This document shows positions 11,301-21,900 of a stretch of 51,743 bases of DNA, piece after piece. Each line of letters starts with the position of its first letter. Within the stretch, counting starts at the first letter, position 1. The position numbers and the translations under genes are program-made. Source of the stretch: Branchiostoma floridae (lineage: Eukaryota > Chordata > Leptocardii > Amphioxiformes > Branchiostomatidae); the NCBI RefSeq assembly GCF_000003815.2, contig NC_049989.1:20250460-20302202 (forward strand). Direction: 5' to 3'. Below the pieces are notes generated by a model. That model was not told where the DNA came from and did not search any database. It was given only the letters and a program-made list of their open reading frames with translations.

Positions 11301-14300
11301 AAATTATGACGACAGGAATATGGTGTATTTTGCATATTGCGTAAGACTCATATTTCAGGGTTCACATTTCCAAACCAGGGTCTGGCCGGGCACTTTGTGG
11401 GAACGAAAAGTATGATATACGACTGAATGACAACAATACTAACTAACGTCCGCTCGAACTGGTGACGACCACGGCATCACCTTGGGGCACCAACATGTGC
11501 CGGGAGGGAGGATAGGCGCTTCATATAAGCTAGGAGCACAACCCAAAGTACGTGCTTCTTGTCCGTGCTAGAAGCGTGATTTAGTCCGAGCAAATACTTA
11601 CTAACGTCCGATAGAACTGGTGACGACCACGGCATCACCTTGGGGCACCAACATGTGCCGGGAGGGAGGATAGGCGCTTCATATAAGCTAGGAGCACAAC
11701 CCGCCGTACGTGCTTTTTGTCCGTGCTAAAAGCGTGATTTAGTCCGAGCAAATACTTACTAACGTCCGATAGAACTGGTGACGGCCACGGCATCTCCGTT
11801 CGGCCCCAACACGGACACATGAGAAGTCCCACTGATGTCCTGACTGGGCACATCCAAGCCGTAGTAGGAGCTGTCGAACGTCCGGGTGTCGTCGATCTTA
11901 CGGCGGAGTTCGTCCGCGAAATCTTTCGATACCATCCTCTTCGTGAGCTAACAGCAGATAAAAGAAAAAAATCCTCTTCGTGAGCTAACAGCAGATAAAA
12001 GAAAAAAATCCTCTTCGTGAGCTAACAGCATTAACAAGAAAAAAGTCTTTAAGAATAACTGCTAAAAGCAAATGTTTACGAATACTATGCAATCAACGAA
12101 AATCGCTTCATGAATTGCATACGCAGTGTCATCGAGCCAAAACGTGCCTTATATTGCCTAAGGCCTCATGTAACGTTAGAACTTAGATGTACAAAGTTTT
12201 CGGCGCAGCTTTTGAACGTGGAAGAAGAAGGTCCATTTCTACTGTGAGCAGTTCTTTCTAAGTTACAGTCTAATAGCTGGGCTGACATTAAAAACAAAAA
12301 AGATGATGGTTAACTGTTTTGCTAATCCTTACAAAATTGTGATAAATCTCAGTGCAAGATAAACAGAAAAGTGCGAAAAACATTGTTGCCTAACCAAAAA
12401 AATAGACCTGATGCGTACATCTTATGTACAATTAGCCTTAACTTTACAGTTGTGTCCAGAAGATGTGTTTGCTACCCGCGGTTCTTACCTTTTCAACGTT
12501 TACGAAGTTGGGGTCTCCCAGCTCCATCCAATGTGCGAAACCGAACTTGTAAGCCTCCAGCATCCTGTGGTACGTCAGAACCTGGTTCTGCACACCTTCC
12601 CTTGCTGAAGAGTTCAGCCCATAACCTGAGTATGACAAGGTGTACTTAGGCGTTAGGTCCATACTTTGTTTGACCAGAGCTTGTTGATTGGTTGGCATCT
12701 ATTTGTATCTACCGATCTGTCTGTCTATCATTCAATCTATTTTCTATCTACCCATCTATCTATCCATCTACCTGTTTCTATGTATCTATCTATTACCTAG
12801 CTATCAACCTATCTATATCTATCTGTCCATCTACGTATACGTTTCAACGTATAATTCAGTAAATTTGCGAATAGTTTGCCTATCTAATAGTATCTAGCCT
12901 ATCTATGCGGCTATCTAGACATATGGCTACGTTTCTATTTGCGTAGACAAATCTCTCTCTAGAGAGACAGAAAGAGGAGGGAGACAGACAGAAACAGAGA
13001 AAGATTTCTATTAGTAGATAACGTTATATGCAAAATGAATCAATGGTGACTAGTTTATAAACGCGTATGTATTGTAAAATAAACCTACAATGTATTCATC
13101 ATTCCGAAGCGAAAAATCACTCGTACCATCTCACCTGCTAAGATATTGAGAATAAGACTTAAGACAGCTCCTCCTGAGGGAGGTGGTGACGTCAGCAGAA
13201 CCCTTCCATCCGGAAGTGACGTGTTCAGAGGCGTCGTTACTTCCGCCCGGTAGTCCAACAGGTCTTGCTCAGTAATGATGCCGCCTGCAATTTCATGAAC
13301 ATACCCATATTTTATACTAGACAAATAGCATTAAAGTTTCTGCTGTATATATGGGACAGATAATCATATCTTGAAAGTGTAATAATCAGAAATTAATACA
13401 ATCGATAAAAAATGACTTACCGTGGTTGTGAATGTCCTTTACCAAATTCTTGGCAATCTCGCCTGTGTAGAAGGCATCTGCACCACCATTGGCAACCGCA
13501 AGGAGCGTCTTGGCAAGTTGTGGTCTTCTGACGGTCGTGTTTTCACGCAGCATGGTCCCGTGCTCGTCACAGAACACGTCACTGGAGAAGAAGACCCACA
13601 GGCGGTTATCAATACAACTCAGAACAACTGAGGAATTGAAAAAATAGGAATAAAGACAACAGAACGTTGCAAGACATTAACATGTCTTCACTGAACCTTA
13701 GCGTGAAAGTCCATGACATTGTGAAAAAAAAAACTAAATTTTAAAATCTAAAACTAGAAGCTGGATAAGTCCCAGCTTTTTCTGTGCTGGTCATATAAAA
13801 TTTAAGTCCTCACAGAGTGAAATATAACTTACCAGAGGCCGTATTTTCTGTCCAGGATGTCAGCTTCCTTCACTCTCATGGCTATGGCGAGATGCTTCCC
13901 TATGCAGGTCCCCTCCTCTGCCAGCTGTATAGCCGGTAGGAACAAGTCTCTCCACGGCAGCTTCCCGTACCTCTGGTGCGCCTCCCACAGCCCGCGGACC
14001 TGGCCCGGTACTGCCACTGATATGCCACCTGTGTGGTAGTAATGTATTGTCAGGTATATAACGGTTGTTACAATTAGAATTGTAAATGCTTTACGTTTCT
14101 GACCGCATCTGAACTATGTAGCAGTGACATCTGTCCTGCAGTACAATGTGAACCAGTCAGAATTGCCCTGAAGAAGGTGGCAGACGGTCACCGAATCGTT
14201 GGTGTGGCTATGCCCAGAGTTATGTAAAAAGAGACCCTTTATTCAATGGTGTACCGACCTTGTGAACTTATACACGAATGTAATGTTTTGTCTCTTTTCT

Positions 14301-16324
14301 TTGATATGATAAACTGATGGCATGAATCTCTCAGATATGTATTTTATTTGTCTTGTTTATACTTCTGTTGAGGAGGCTAAAGGTATGTTTTCATGTAAAG
14401 CACTAGCCCTGTGTGGGGAGGGCTACCGAAGTACCTCTCCGACATGTTGGAAAAAGTTCAGAGGCGATGTCTGAGACTGATCGGAATTCCTGCGGACTCT
14501 TTGCCTTCACTGTCCAGTAGACGTGACCTTGCTACGCTCAGTACTTTGCGCAACACACTCCAGGACAGTAGTTCTCCTCTGAACGAGTTCATTGCCCCAC
14601 CTCAGAACAATTCCTATAGCCTCCGTCGCGAAGGACGCTACCGGGCACTGACAAAGAGTAAGACTAAGAGACATGAACTCTCCTTTGTTCCTAGAGCAAT
14701 AAAATTGCTCTATCAAGATGGCGACTCTGTGGCGATCGGTCACTAGTACTGCGTCTGTACAGAATATACATGCAGTTACTTTTTCCTTGTAAATGTTACG
14801 TACGTTATTGTTTGCTGACATAGTTGTGTCCACTTTTGTCTCTCCGCCACTGCTATATTTAATCCAGTGCCAACGTCTAGGTTTTTAAACAAAATGTGAT
14901 TATGCATGTTTGTAAATTGTATTGACTTTTAAGGATTTTACGGAATGTAATTCGTGGCACATTTCATGTGGCAGTTATAATGTCATTTGCCATGCCAAGA
15001 ACCAATAAATCTGAATCTGAATCTAGTTAGCAAAGCGTGCAGTACCATAATGGACTACTTGCCGGCGCTTCAGCACTACTGAGATGCTTACAATACACGT
15101 ATTAACAATATTTTTCTTAATTGTCCAGGATCTACAATTTTTTTACTCGCCCACTATTGATAAGCAGTGATAGAACTGAATTAACAATGTAACGTACCCA
15201 TTGTAGCCAGATCTGGGTTCTCTGCAAACATGTCTTCCGAGGATGCCAAAGGGGCTGTTTCAAGCGCATTGATGACTTGTGACGTGCCGGTATCTTTGGT
15301 GTACACGGTCATCACAAACCCCCCGCCGAGCCCCAGAGATTGAGGATGCACGACACCCAGACACAGGATGGTAGCAATGGCGGCATCCACGGCCGAACCG
15401 TTCATCAGAGTGTCTCTAAGATATTGAAAAGTTTTACAAGGTTTGAGGACTTGTTTTGAAGTATCCGCATAAAAACTTTGGAAAGACAGGCTCCTTCGTA
15501 CGGGCAAGGACATTACTAGATGATATATGGTATATTGGTATGGGCCTTTGTTTTGATCCTACATACGCCGTGCACCTAAAGATCCGGAACACGGATAATG
15601 CATTAACTGAAATTGGTAAACAGCAAAAAATACAACCGGGTAAAGCTCCCTACAGAGACTTTCTGTACTCCCAAGCTGCAAGCAGAGGTTTGGCTCCCTT
15701 TTCAATGTGTTTCAGGAGTTTTTCTCGGGCTTTCTATTTGTGCATCTTTCTTTAGGCCCTAAAACACGTCAAAATAAGAGCTGGAGCCGAACCTCTGCTT
15801 ACAGAGTAGTCTTTCCCGTCATGGTGAATAGTCCGCACATAATTACACATACAAGAACCGATAAAATCCAAGACTGTCGACATGTCTACAGGCTGAAAAC
15901 AAAGACATTGCCAGTCAGAGCAGGCAAGTAAAGTGTTGTCATTGGTTTATTGTGTACAATCGTGCTCTCTGAACCCTATCTGTTTCTTCTAGCTGGCCCA
16001 AGTAGTCTTCCAGCAGGACCAACGTTCATGTTAGGATACATTTCAAAGGACGTTAAGTAGACACTACAATTATGGCCTGGGGCCCCACGCTGCTCAGTCA
16101 ACTGTAATGTCATACCTGCCTATCCGTGAACACTGTGCGGAGTCGGAGGCCACCGCGCCGTGCCGATACGGTCCTCCCGCGGCGTCCCTGTCAGACGGCC
16201 GGGCGTCATGGCACCTTCCTCCCGCTGGAGCCGGTACATCAGACCGTCTCAGGTAAATGTGGGCAGCATATGCAGCAAGGAAAGCTGCAACAGCGGGGTA
16301 CAGGTGCTTCGCGATGACTTGCAT
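8331..16324 (-). CDS. GGT-like: Gamma-glutamyltransferase-like gene B, complete, divergent pocket
   Basis: Eleven exons: 16324-16116, 15415-15198, 14028-13833, 13581-13421, 13284-13135, 12625-12489, 11947-11760, 11024-10912, 10254-10124, 9186-9058 and 8498-8331. All junctions are GT/AG with compatible phases; total 1800 nt, 599 aa. Exon 1 starts at ATG 16324 and encodes a short hydrophobic anchor (about residues 7-25), as in type II membrane GGTs. The family blocks [40 protein letters not shown] and GTSHVSV (putative nucleophile Thr398) are present. Relative to human GGT1, R107 is Leu (codon 15262-15264, CTT), N401 Gly, E420 His, D423 Leu, S451 Thr and S452 Leu. The frame is fully open, so this is a divergent gene, not an obvious pseudogene, but normal gamma-glutamyl transfer is doubtful. 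The C-terminus carries three [10 protein letters not shown]-type repeats and a replaced end. Introns hold SINE, LINE and MITE insertions. Confidence 0.92.
9226..9480 (+). mobile_element. tRNA-derived SINE
   Basis: A-box-like TGGCGTAACTGG near 9234 and B-box-like GAGTTCGATACCC near 9279 are followed by TTGCCCTTGGGGAAAGG and a body resembling the SINEs at 45.0-45.5 kb. It lies just upstream of the exon 10 acceptor of GGT B. The 3' limit is uncertain. Confidence 0.6.
9751..9789 (+). ncRNA. Hammerhead-ribozyme-like motif, best copy
   Basis: Stem I half GCT (9751-9753), CTGAGGA core (9754-9760), stem II GATGTC/GACATC with a five-base loop, GAAAC (9779-9783), GTC (9784-9786), then AGC closing stem I. 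Every conserved core position of a type I hammerhead is met. Stem III is minimal, as in Penelope-like elements, where two copies may act as a dimer. The flanking text resembles that at the window start. It lies in an intron of GGT B, antisense to that gene. Confidence 0.6.
10528..10650. mobile_element. Short MITE with ACGTCACATTTCC ends
   Basis: The left end ACGTCACATTTCC and right end GGAAATGTGACGTA are inverted repeats about 120 bp apart. The interior has GCTCGACCGGGCAGTTT-like text related to fragments near 11355 and 44130. It is non-coding and lies in intron 8 of GGT B. Confidence 0.6.
11041..11290 (-). repeat. (GAAT)n microsatellite with LINE-like 3' end
   Basis: Imperfect GAAT/AAAT repeats run from 11041 to about 11216, followed by CAACTTTATTGCTCGACAGT. 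On the minus strand this reads as an AATAAAG signal followed by an (ATTC)n tail, the layout seen at the LINE end near 733-780. It probably marks a short LINE 3' remnant. It starts 17 bp upstream of exon 8 of GGT B. Confidence 0.6.
11444..11795. repeat. 158-bp tandem duplication carrying the GGT B exon 7 donor edge
   Basis: The text TAACGTCCG..GAACTGGTGACG starts at 11444, 11602 and 11760, a period of 158 bp. The third copy is the real end of exon 7 of GGT B with its GTAAGT donor. The two copies downstream repeat about 55 bp of exon edge plus intron, including the AGCACAACCCGCCGTACGTG end of the TIR family found at 44.3 kb. Confidence 0.85.
11929..12030. repeat. Triplicated splice acceptor of GGT B exon 7
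   Basis: The block TCCTCTTCGTGAGCTAACAGCA occurs three times with a period of about 38 bp. On the minus strand each copy gives the acceptor TGCTGTTAG followed by the first exon codons (CTCACGAAGAGGA, residues LTKR). Only the copy at 11947 leads into the full exon; the other two run into an A/T-rich linker. Confidence 0.85.
12700..12925. repeat. (ATCT)n microsatellite, imperfect
   Basis: CTATCTATC/CTGTCTATC repeats with interruptions, followed at 12950-13010 by a CT/GA-rich stretch. It lies in intron 5 of GGT B and holds no coding signal. Confidence 0.8.
14165..14205 (+). ncRNA. Degenerate hammerhead-like motif
   Basis: CTGAAGA (14168-14174), stem GGTG/CACC, then GAATC and GTT where an active motif would have GAAAC and GTC. 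The layout matches the better copies, but the core is mutated. It is probably a decayed Penelope-like tail in intron 2 of GGT B. Confidence 0.3.
14398..15030 (+). mobile_element. LINE 3' end with (GAATCT)n tail
   Basis: The + frame 14411-14743 shows [33 protein letters not shown] and a later [16 protein letters not shown], the conserved reverse-transcriptase C-terminus of LINEs. The 3' UTR ends at about 15004 with AATAAATCTGAATCTGAATCT, a polyA signal plus short repeat tail. It is 5'-truncated, inserted in intron 2 of GGT B, antisense to that gene. Confidence 0.85.
15681..15810. mobile_element. MITE with AGCAGAGGTTCGGCTCC ends, copy 1
   Basis: The left end is AGCAGAGGTTTGGCTCC and the right end GGAGCCGAACCTCTGCT, inverted, about 130 bp apart. 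A longer copy is at 39922-40135 and a one-ended copy at about 42613-42690. It is non-coding and lies in intron 1 of GGT B. Confidence 0.8.
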
Positions 16325-16590
16325 GCTTGTTTCCTAAAACCGGATAAGCCCTGAACTCTGACTGTCTAATCAATACGAGCCCTTGAGCGAAACGACGGTT
16401 GTTAAAACACCACACCCCCTATATATGTATTAGCGTTCACTTGTAACGTGCCAGCATAGTTGGTGTGTATGGCCCGAGCCTTGTGTCCCAGCAAGGACAT
16501 TATATAACGTCCTTGTTCCCAGGGATTGAGGGTGCAGGTCCGACACAGAAGGGTAGCAATTGCGGGTTACACAGTCAAACTTTCAACTCA

Positions 16591-17116
16591 GGCCACAGCA
16601 AGTAATTTTTCACGTGTAAATTTTATGGATGACATTCTCTACAGACTGCAAAAATAATGAGATAGCGCGAAAATAGAACAAGATGGGTAAAAAAAATAAG
16701 ATGGCTAAATTTTCAAAATAGACACCATAAACGCCATAAAAAGATTTGAAGTTACAAAACCGTGGCATCACAACTGATAAGGCATCCATTCCTGTATGAA
16801 AGAAGTGCTCTAGTGTAATAAAAGTGATATTAGCGCGGTACACTGGTGTCACTTGCCAAGTTGGCAACTACGTTCATGGCTTCAATATTGGTCTCACTTA
16901 TACAACTATCCAACAAGTTTCACCTTTGCAACTATAGTCATGGCTACCTCCTTAGTATCACTTCTACATGTATAATTATTAGGCTTCAACACAACATGTT
17001 TGCCTATTTTGGTCTATCTGATCATCCCCGAAGAGGAAAAAAATCATGTTTTTTTTAGACCAGTAGAAAATCAATAAGCACGCTGATGTCATCCATTGAA
17101 TTTACTTGCTGTGGCC
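16591..17116. mobile_element. MITE with GGCCACAGCAAGTAA ends, copy 1
   Basis: The left end GGCCACAGCAAGTAA and right end TTACTTGCTGTGGCC are exact inverted repeats. Subterminal TTTATGGATGACATTCTC and GATGTCATCCATTGAA also mirror each other. The 526-bp interior is non-coding. It sits about 270 bp upstream of the GGT B start codon, in the promoter region. A second copy is at 31038-31731. Confidence 0.85.
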
Positions 17117-18914
17117 TTGAGTAACTGTGAGAAAAGAGCTTCATGTGAATCAGGTGGATAAACGTGTCTACAAGCGTCTGCATACTTTTCTAATGACGAA
17201 TTTCTCCCTTTCAACCTTTGTTTTCTTTGATTTTTTATGGATCAATTCTGTGTATTTTACATTATCCTAAAAGGCATGTCCAAGTTTGGAATGTAGTCTG
17301 GTGGGCGAGACAAAAGCAGCAGGTGCGAGCCCTTGGGCTTCGAACCATGACGAGAGGCGTTGTCAACCATTTGAGTGACTTGAAGTTGAAAGAGCCTAGA
17401 ACAGAACTTTAGGGACTTGACTTTGGATTAGTCTGTGTAACACAAACTCTGCTGCCCAGGGCTGTAACTGGTCCCTCTCCGCAAGAGGCCGGTTAAGCGA
17501 GATTTAATAGGGCTGACTTGGAATACACGTCAACTGTTTCAAATGCGTGAAATGCACATCTTTCTTTGACAACTTGAACCTTCAAAAGGGTTGAATTTAA
17601 AATGAAAAGTGATCCAATAAAACAAGCAAAGGGTTAATTAATCCTTTTGAACTCGTCATCGAATTATGAACATTAATAAGAGGGGAGTTATTTCATGAAA
17701 TTGTTCGTATTCAACTTTTTCCCAGATTTGTCAATACAGCTATGTGATATGATTTGAAATCACGTCAGAAACCCCTAACTATACTGAATATGACATGTTT
17801 TGCACAATAAGTGTGACACGTCACTGATAAAGGCCCTGAGAAAGCCAACCACGAAACAACACAGCACAACACTTTAGGCACATTTTACAAATGTGGAAAT
17901 TGTATGAATTTTTCTTTATATTACATTGAAACGCTAAAAAAGGTAAGTTCATGGAATGGTGGCAGACATATATCACATGGGATATCAGGTTTCTTTGATA
18001 TTTCGTGATAACACTTAAAAAAACATTTCATGACACAGTGATTCTTGTAAGCATCCGAAGTATGATGTAAGTGTATCATTTTAGACTTAATTTTTTCGCA
18101 CTAGTTTTAAACTGTGGTCTGAATGCCAGATGCTTCTCAATTTTGCAATATGTAGGTCATGTACGTGTGATATGTTCTTCCTTTATGTACCGTAAAGAAC
18201 TGACATAACACTGGACTTTTAAAGAGAATCATGTTTTATTGTGCTGACTCCAGGGCCTTGACCGGGCCACCCTACTTCTAAAACAGGGAGATTCGAGTAG
18301 TAGTGGACACGTGCTTAGAGCCGGTTCATAACACGCATTATCTACTTAATGATGTCTTCTTTAATCAAATTGCACACCGGTATTGCTATTTGTAAACGAT
18401 AGAAGGTGGCTACTACATGGTATCAATTATACAACACAGGAGACAAATAAATAAAAATCGATATTACAAAACAAGATTGCACTCTTGCCTCGAAATTACA
18501 TCCAAATTATCATCCGCATATCATTTCCTATCCCTAGCACCAACCCTAACCCTAACAGCATAAATTAGTAAGTTATTCTCCCGGGAGTTTAGGAGGACTG
18601 TCTACAATCTTCAAAGTGCTGCACATGAGCAGTGGCGTGAAAATCAAGAATGGGAGCGAGTTCTAGATAAATACATTAGCACATATGAAGATACATGTCT
18701 ATGCTTATAACTATTTTTTCACTCTTATCTACAAGTATCTCACACGTCTGAAGCTGAAGTTGTAATTCAGTAGAGAAAAATACCCTGTTTCCTGTATACA
18801 TAAGTTATTGACAACTTGTTGACAGTGAATCTAAAAATCAACTCTAAGTTTCGAAAATTCCTCCGATTTTCACATGAAAATTGGGTTCATCTGAGAAATT
18901 TGCTTGTATTGTGA
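17117..18914. other. Spacer between GGT B (5' end) and GGT C (3' end)
   Basis: No coding region, RNA gene or clear transposon is seen. A minus-strand AATAAA at about 18235-18241 is a candidate polyadenylation signal for GGT C, about 680 bp past its stop. The promoter of GGT B should lie at the left edge. Confidence 0.45.
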
Positions 18915-21900
18915 TCAGAATCCTGCTGCATGCCCGTCCTTCCTTGAATCGGAGTGTGCGAATATAGAGGCTCCCTCCTGCACCACGCCCTGCAGTACGG
19001 CTATGGCGGAGGAGTCCCTCGTGTCGTGGATCTCTGCTAGTCGATCAAAGACTTCCTGCAATAGGAGGAAAGTGGACATCACTTTACTCAGGTGAAAATG
19101 AGTACCTAGCTTCGGTTAGGGCCGTCCCTTGGATAGGACGTTAAATGGAGGCTCCGTACGCGTGTCTGGAGAGAGCCACACCTCATGCACGTTAAAGAAC
19201 CCCCACACGTGCGATGGTGAGGTGTGCGATGGTGCAAAAGCCTTCCGTCTAGAGTTAGTGATTCTTTGCAAATCAACCGGACTCCTGGACAGTTTTCGGG
19301 TTACTCTTACGGGGAAAATCCCCTTGGCTCTTTTTGACCAATACAATCATGGGCTGTGGACCACGTCCAAAGGATTGTGACCCTTTCTTGTCTGTGCGTG
19401 TCGAGTCGTGTTAAACGACAGAGCCGGGATTAGTAACTTAACTCAACTCAACTCGAAACTCAGCGATTTTACGAGGTTTGAGGCTCAACTGGAAAGTCAA
19501 CAATAACCCATCACAAGTTGATCAGTTGGTTATCTTAATTAATATTTAAGTAACCGAATACCGAAACGACAGTGGACAAATCATTTACCAACACTCTCAA
19601 CGTTCTTTCAGCAAAATTCAAAATGCTACTCCGACCTTTGGCTCGAATGGCCTGTCCACTTCAGTGACGATCTTGTCCGGCCTTAACGCGTGATGCAGAC
19701 GTGGCAGCTCTATGGCTGATGCCAGGCTGGTTCCAAAGCGAAGGTAGTGCATAGTCGCCTATTTGAACATAAAATTATGAAATATCAATCCTAATATGAC
19801 GACTGGGCTGGGCAAATATACGAGGGGCGTGCAATAAGTAATGGTCCTGACCCACTTCCAGTTGCCTGATCTAAATGAAATTTTGTATGTGTAATAATTT
19901 ATATCTCTATGGGTTATGTTGCAAAAGACACTTTCTGATTTACTGGTGTTTGAACTTAGTCAGGTGCGAAATGGACCAGGTGTGAAATGGAACCAGTTGA
20001 GTGTCGCGCAGTGATCCGGTTTTTGTATTTGAAAGGACGCACACCAAAGAAGACTTTTGATGAAATAAATGAAACTTATGGTGATGATGCCCCATCATAT
20101 GACCTTGTAAAACGCTGGCATCCTGAATTCAAACGTGGCTGGAAGTCTGTGGAAACAGCTCCCAGACCTGGTCGTCCCTCTTGTGCCATTGATGAAGCAT
20201 CAGTTGGAGGACCAACCTGGGGTGTCCTACAAAATCGGTGTCCAGAGCTGCATCAAACGATGGGAGAAATGCATAACTCTGGGTGATTCCTATGAAGAGA
20301 AAGACTAATAACTGTGCCAAGTTTCATTAATCTCCTGCTATGGGAAATGGGTCAGGACCATTACTAATTGCACGCCCCTCGTATGGTCTACATAGAGTAC
20401 AACACGGTGCATGCCCTACCCAAAATACTGCAAATGCATTTAAGTTCGCGGGGATTTAATTTCGCGGTAGCGGGAGAAAGGACTTTTCGCGGCGGATTTA
20501 AGTTCGCGGTAACACCATAGACGACTGCAATCTAATACCATAATAGAAAAATGTTCGCGGTGGTTTTAAGTTCGCGGTGAAGAAGTCACCACGAAGACCG
20601 CGAACATTAATCCACCGCGAATATTTCTGCATTCACAGTATGGGATGTATTCTACATGACTGTGTATTGGACCAAAAATCGCCAATCGCGACCAGTTTGA
20701 GGCTAGGTAGAAGGTCCTAAACTAGCTGTCTGAAGCATTAAAATCAGCACTTAATAAGATATAATAATGTCGACTTACATAAGCTAAGGCAGTCTCCACC
20801 CTGACCCCGCCAGCGGCACCCAGCACCAGCCTGACGTCACCGGTACTGTTCAGCACGATGAGCGGGGCCATCGACGACATGGGCCGCTTGCCGGGCTGGA
20901 TGAACTGCGCTGTGTGGCGGGAGGGTAGCGAATGTGTTGATTATGGTTGACAAGCTAGCAAAGACAAGATACAAGAGTATTGTGGATTGCTCATGAGTGT
21001 TTTGAGCTGCTACCGAAAACAAATACATTTAGTTTAGTGGATTAACGGCGAGAACACTGCAAAGCTCTGTCCGGTCAGCTACAAAGACCGTAAAGTGAGA
21101 CATCTTAAAAGTAGACTGGGAAAGTGCGCACTTTTTGCATGCTTTTTAATGTGCCAGAAACACACCTACATGGGACTGTGCTTCAGGATTAGTACTGTTT
21201 ATCCACAGAAATTAGTTGTGATTCAGCACGGTCGAAATATCGCTAAACTGTAATGTTGTAAACGCCTAATCTGTCCGATGCACTTAGCGAATGATACATT
21301 GTATTGTTTTTAATGCCTTGCGCCCTCCTGGTGATATTGAATCACGAGATGTCCTAGGTTATTAACGTGTATGTATGTACTTCATCTTGTACAGAATAAA
21401 GATGATTTTAAACCCAACTGGATTACCTGGACTGGGAGGGATGTAGTAAGGTATGCTCATTCCTGGGAAGTTAAAGTCCCTCATCTGGTTGTTGAGGATG
21501 ATTCCAGTGGACGCTGAGCGGAATTTTGCCCCAAAGCTGGCAACAACAAAAAATGATTTTGTCTTCACTCATTATGTTGGATTTGAACTGGAAATTTCAA
21601 TCATGTTATGTTAATTTAGCTGTACTAGATGGTCTTTCATACTAAAAACCATTATAGTACACGGCATCCGGGACCTCATGAGATTCCACCGACCACGGCC
21701 GTCTTCAGAGAATTCATTTGTATCTGTACCTGTATAACCGGTATAATCGCTCCTCAGCAGCTCCGCAGCAGCTGGTTATGTTACACTGTCACACCTAGCG
21801 TTACAGCTAACATTTTCACTAACTACAAACGTTCTCAAAAGCTATTTACTGAGGATGTTTCTACTGTTGTCAAAGAATCCCATTTTCATCATGCAAATCA

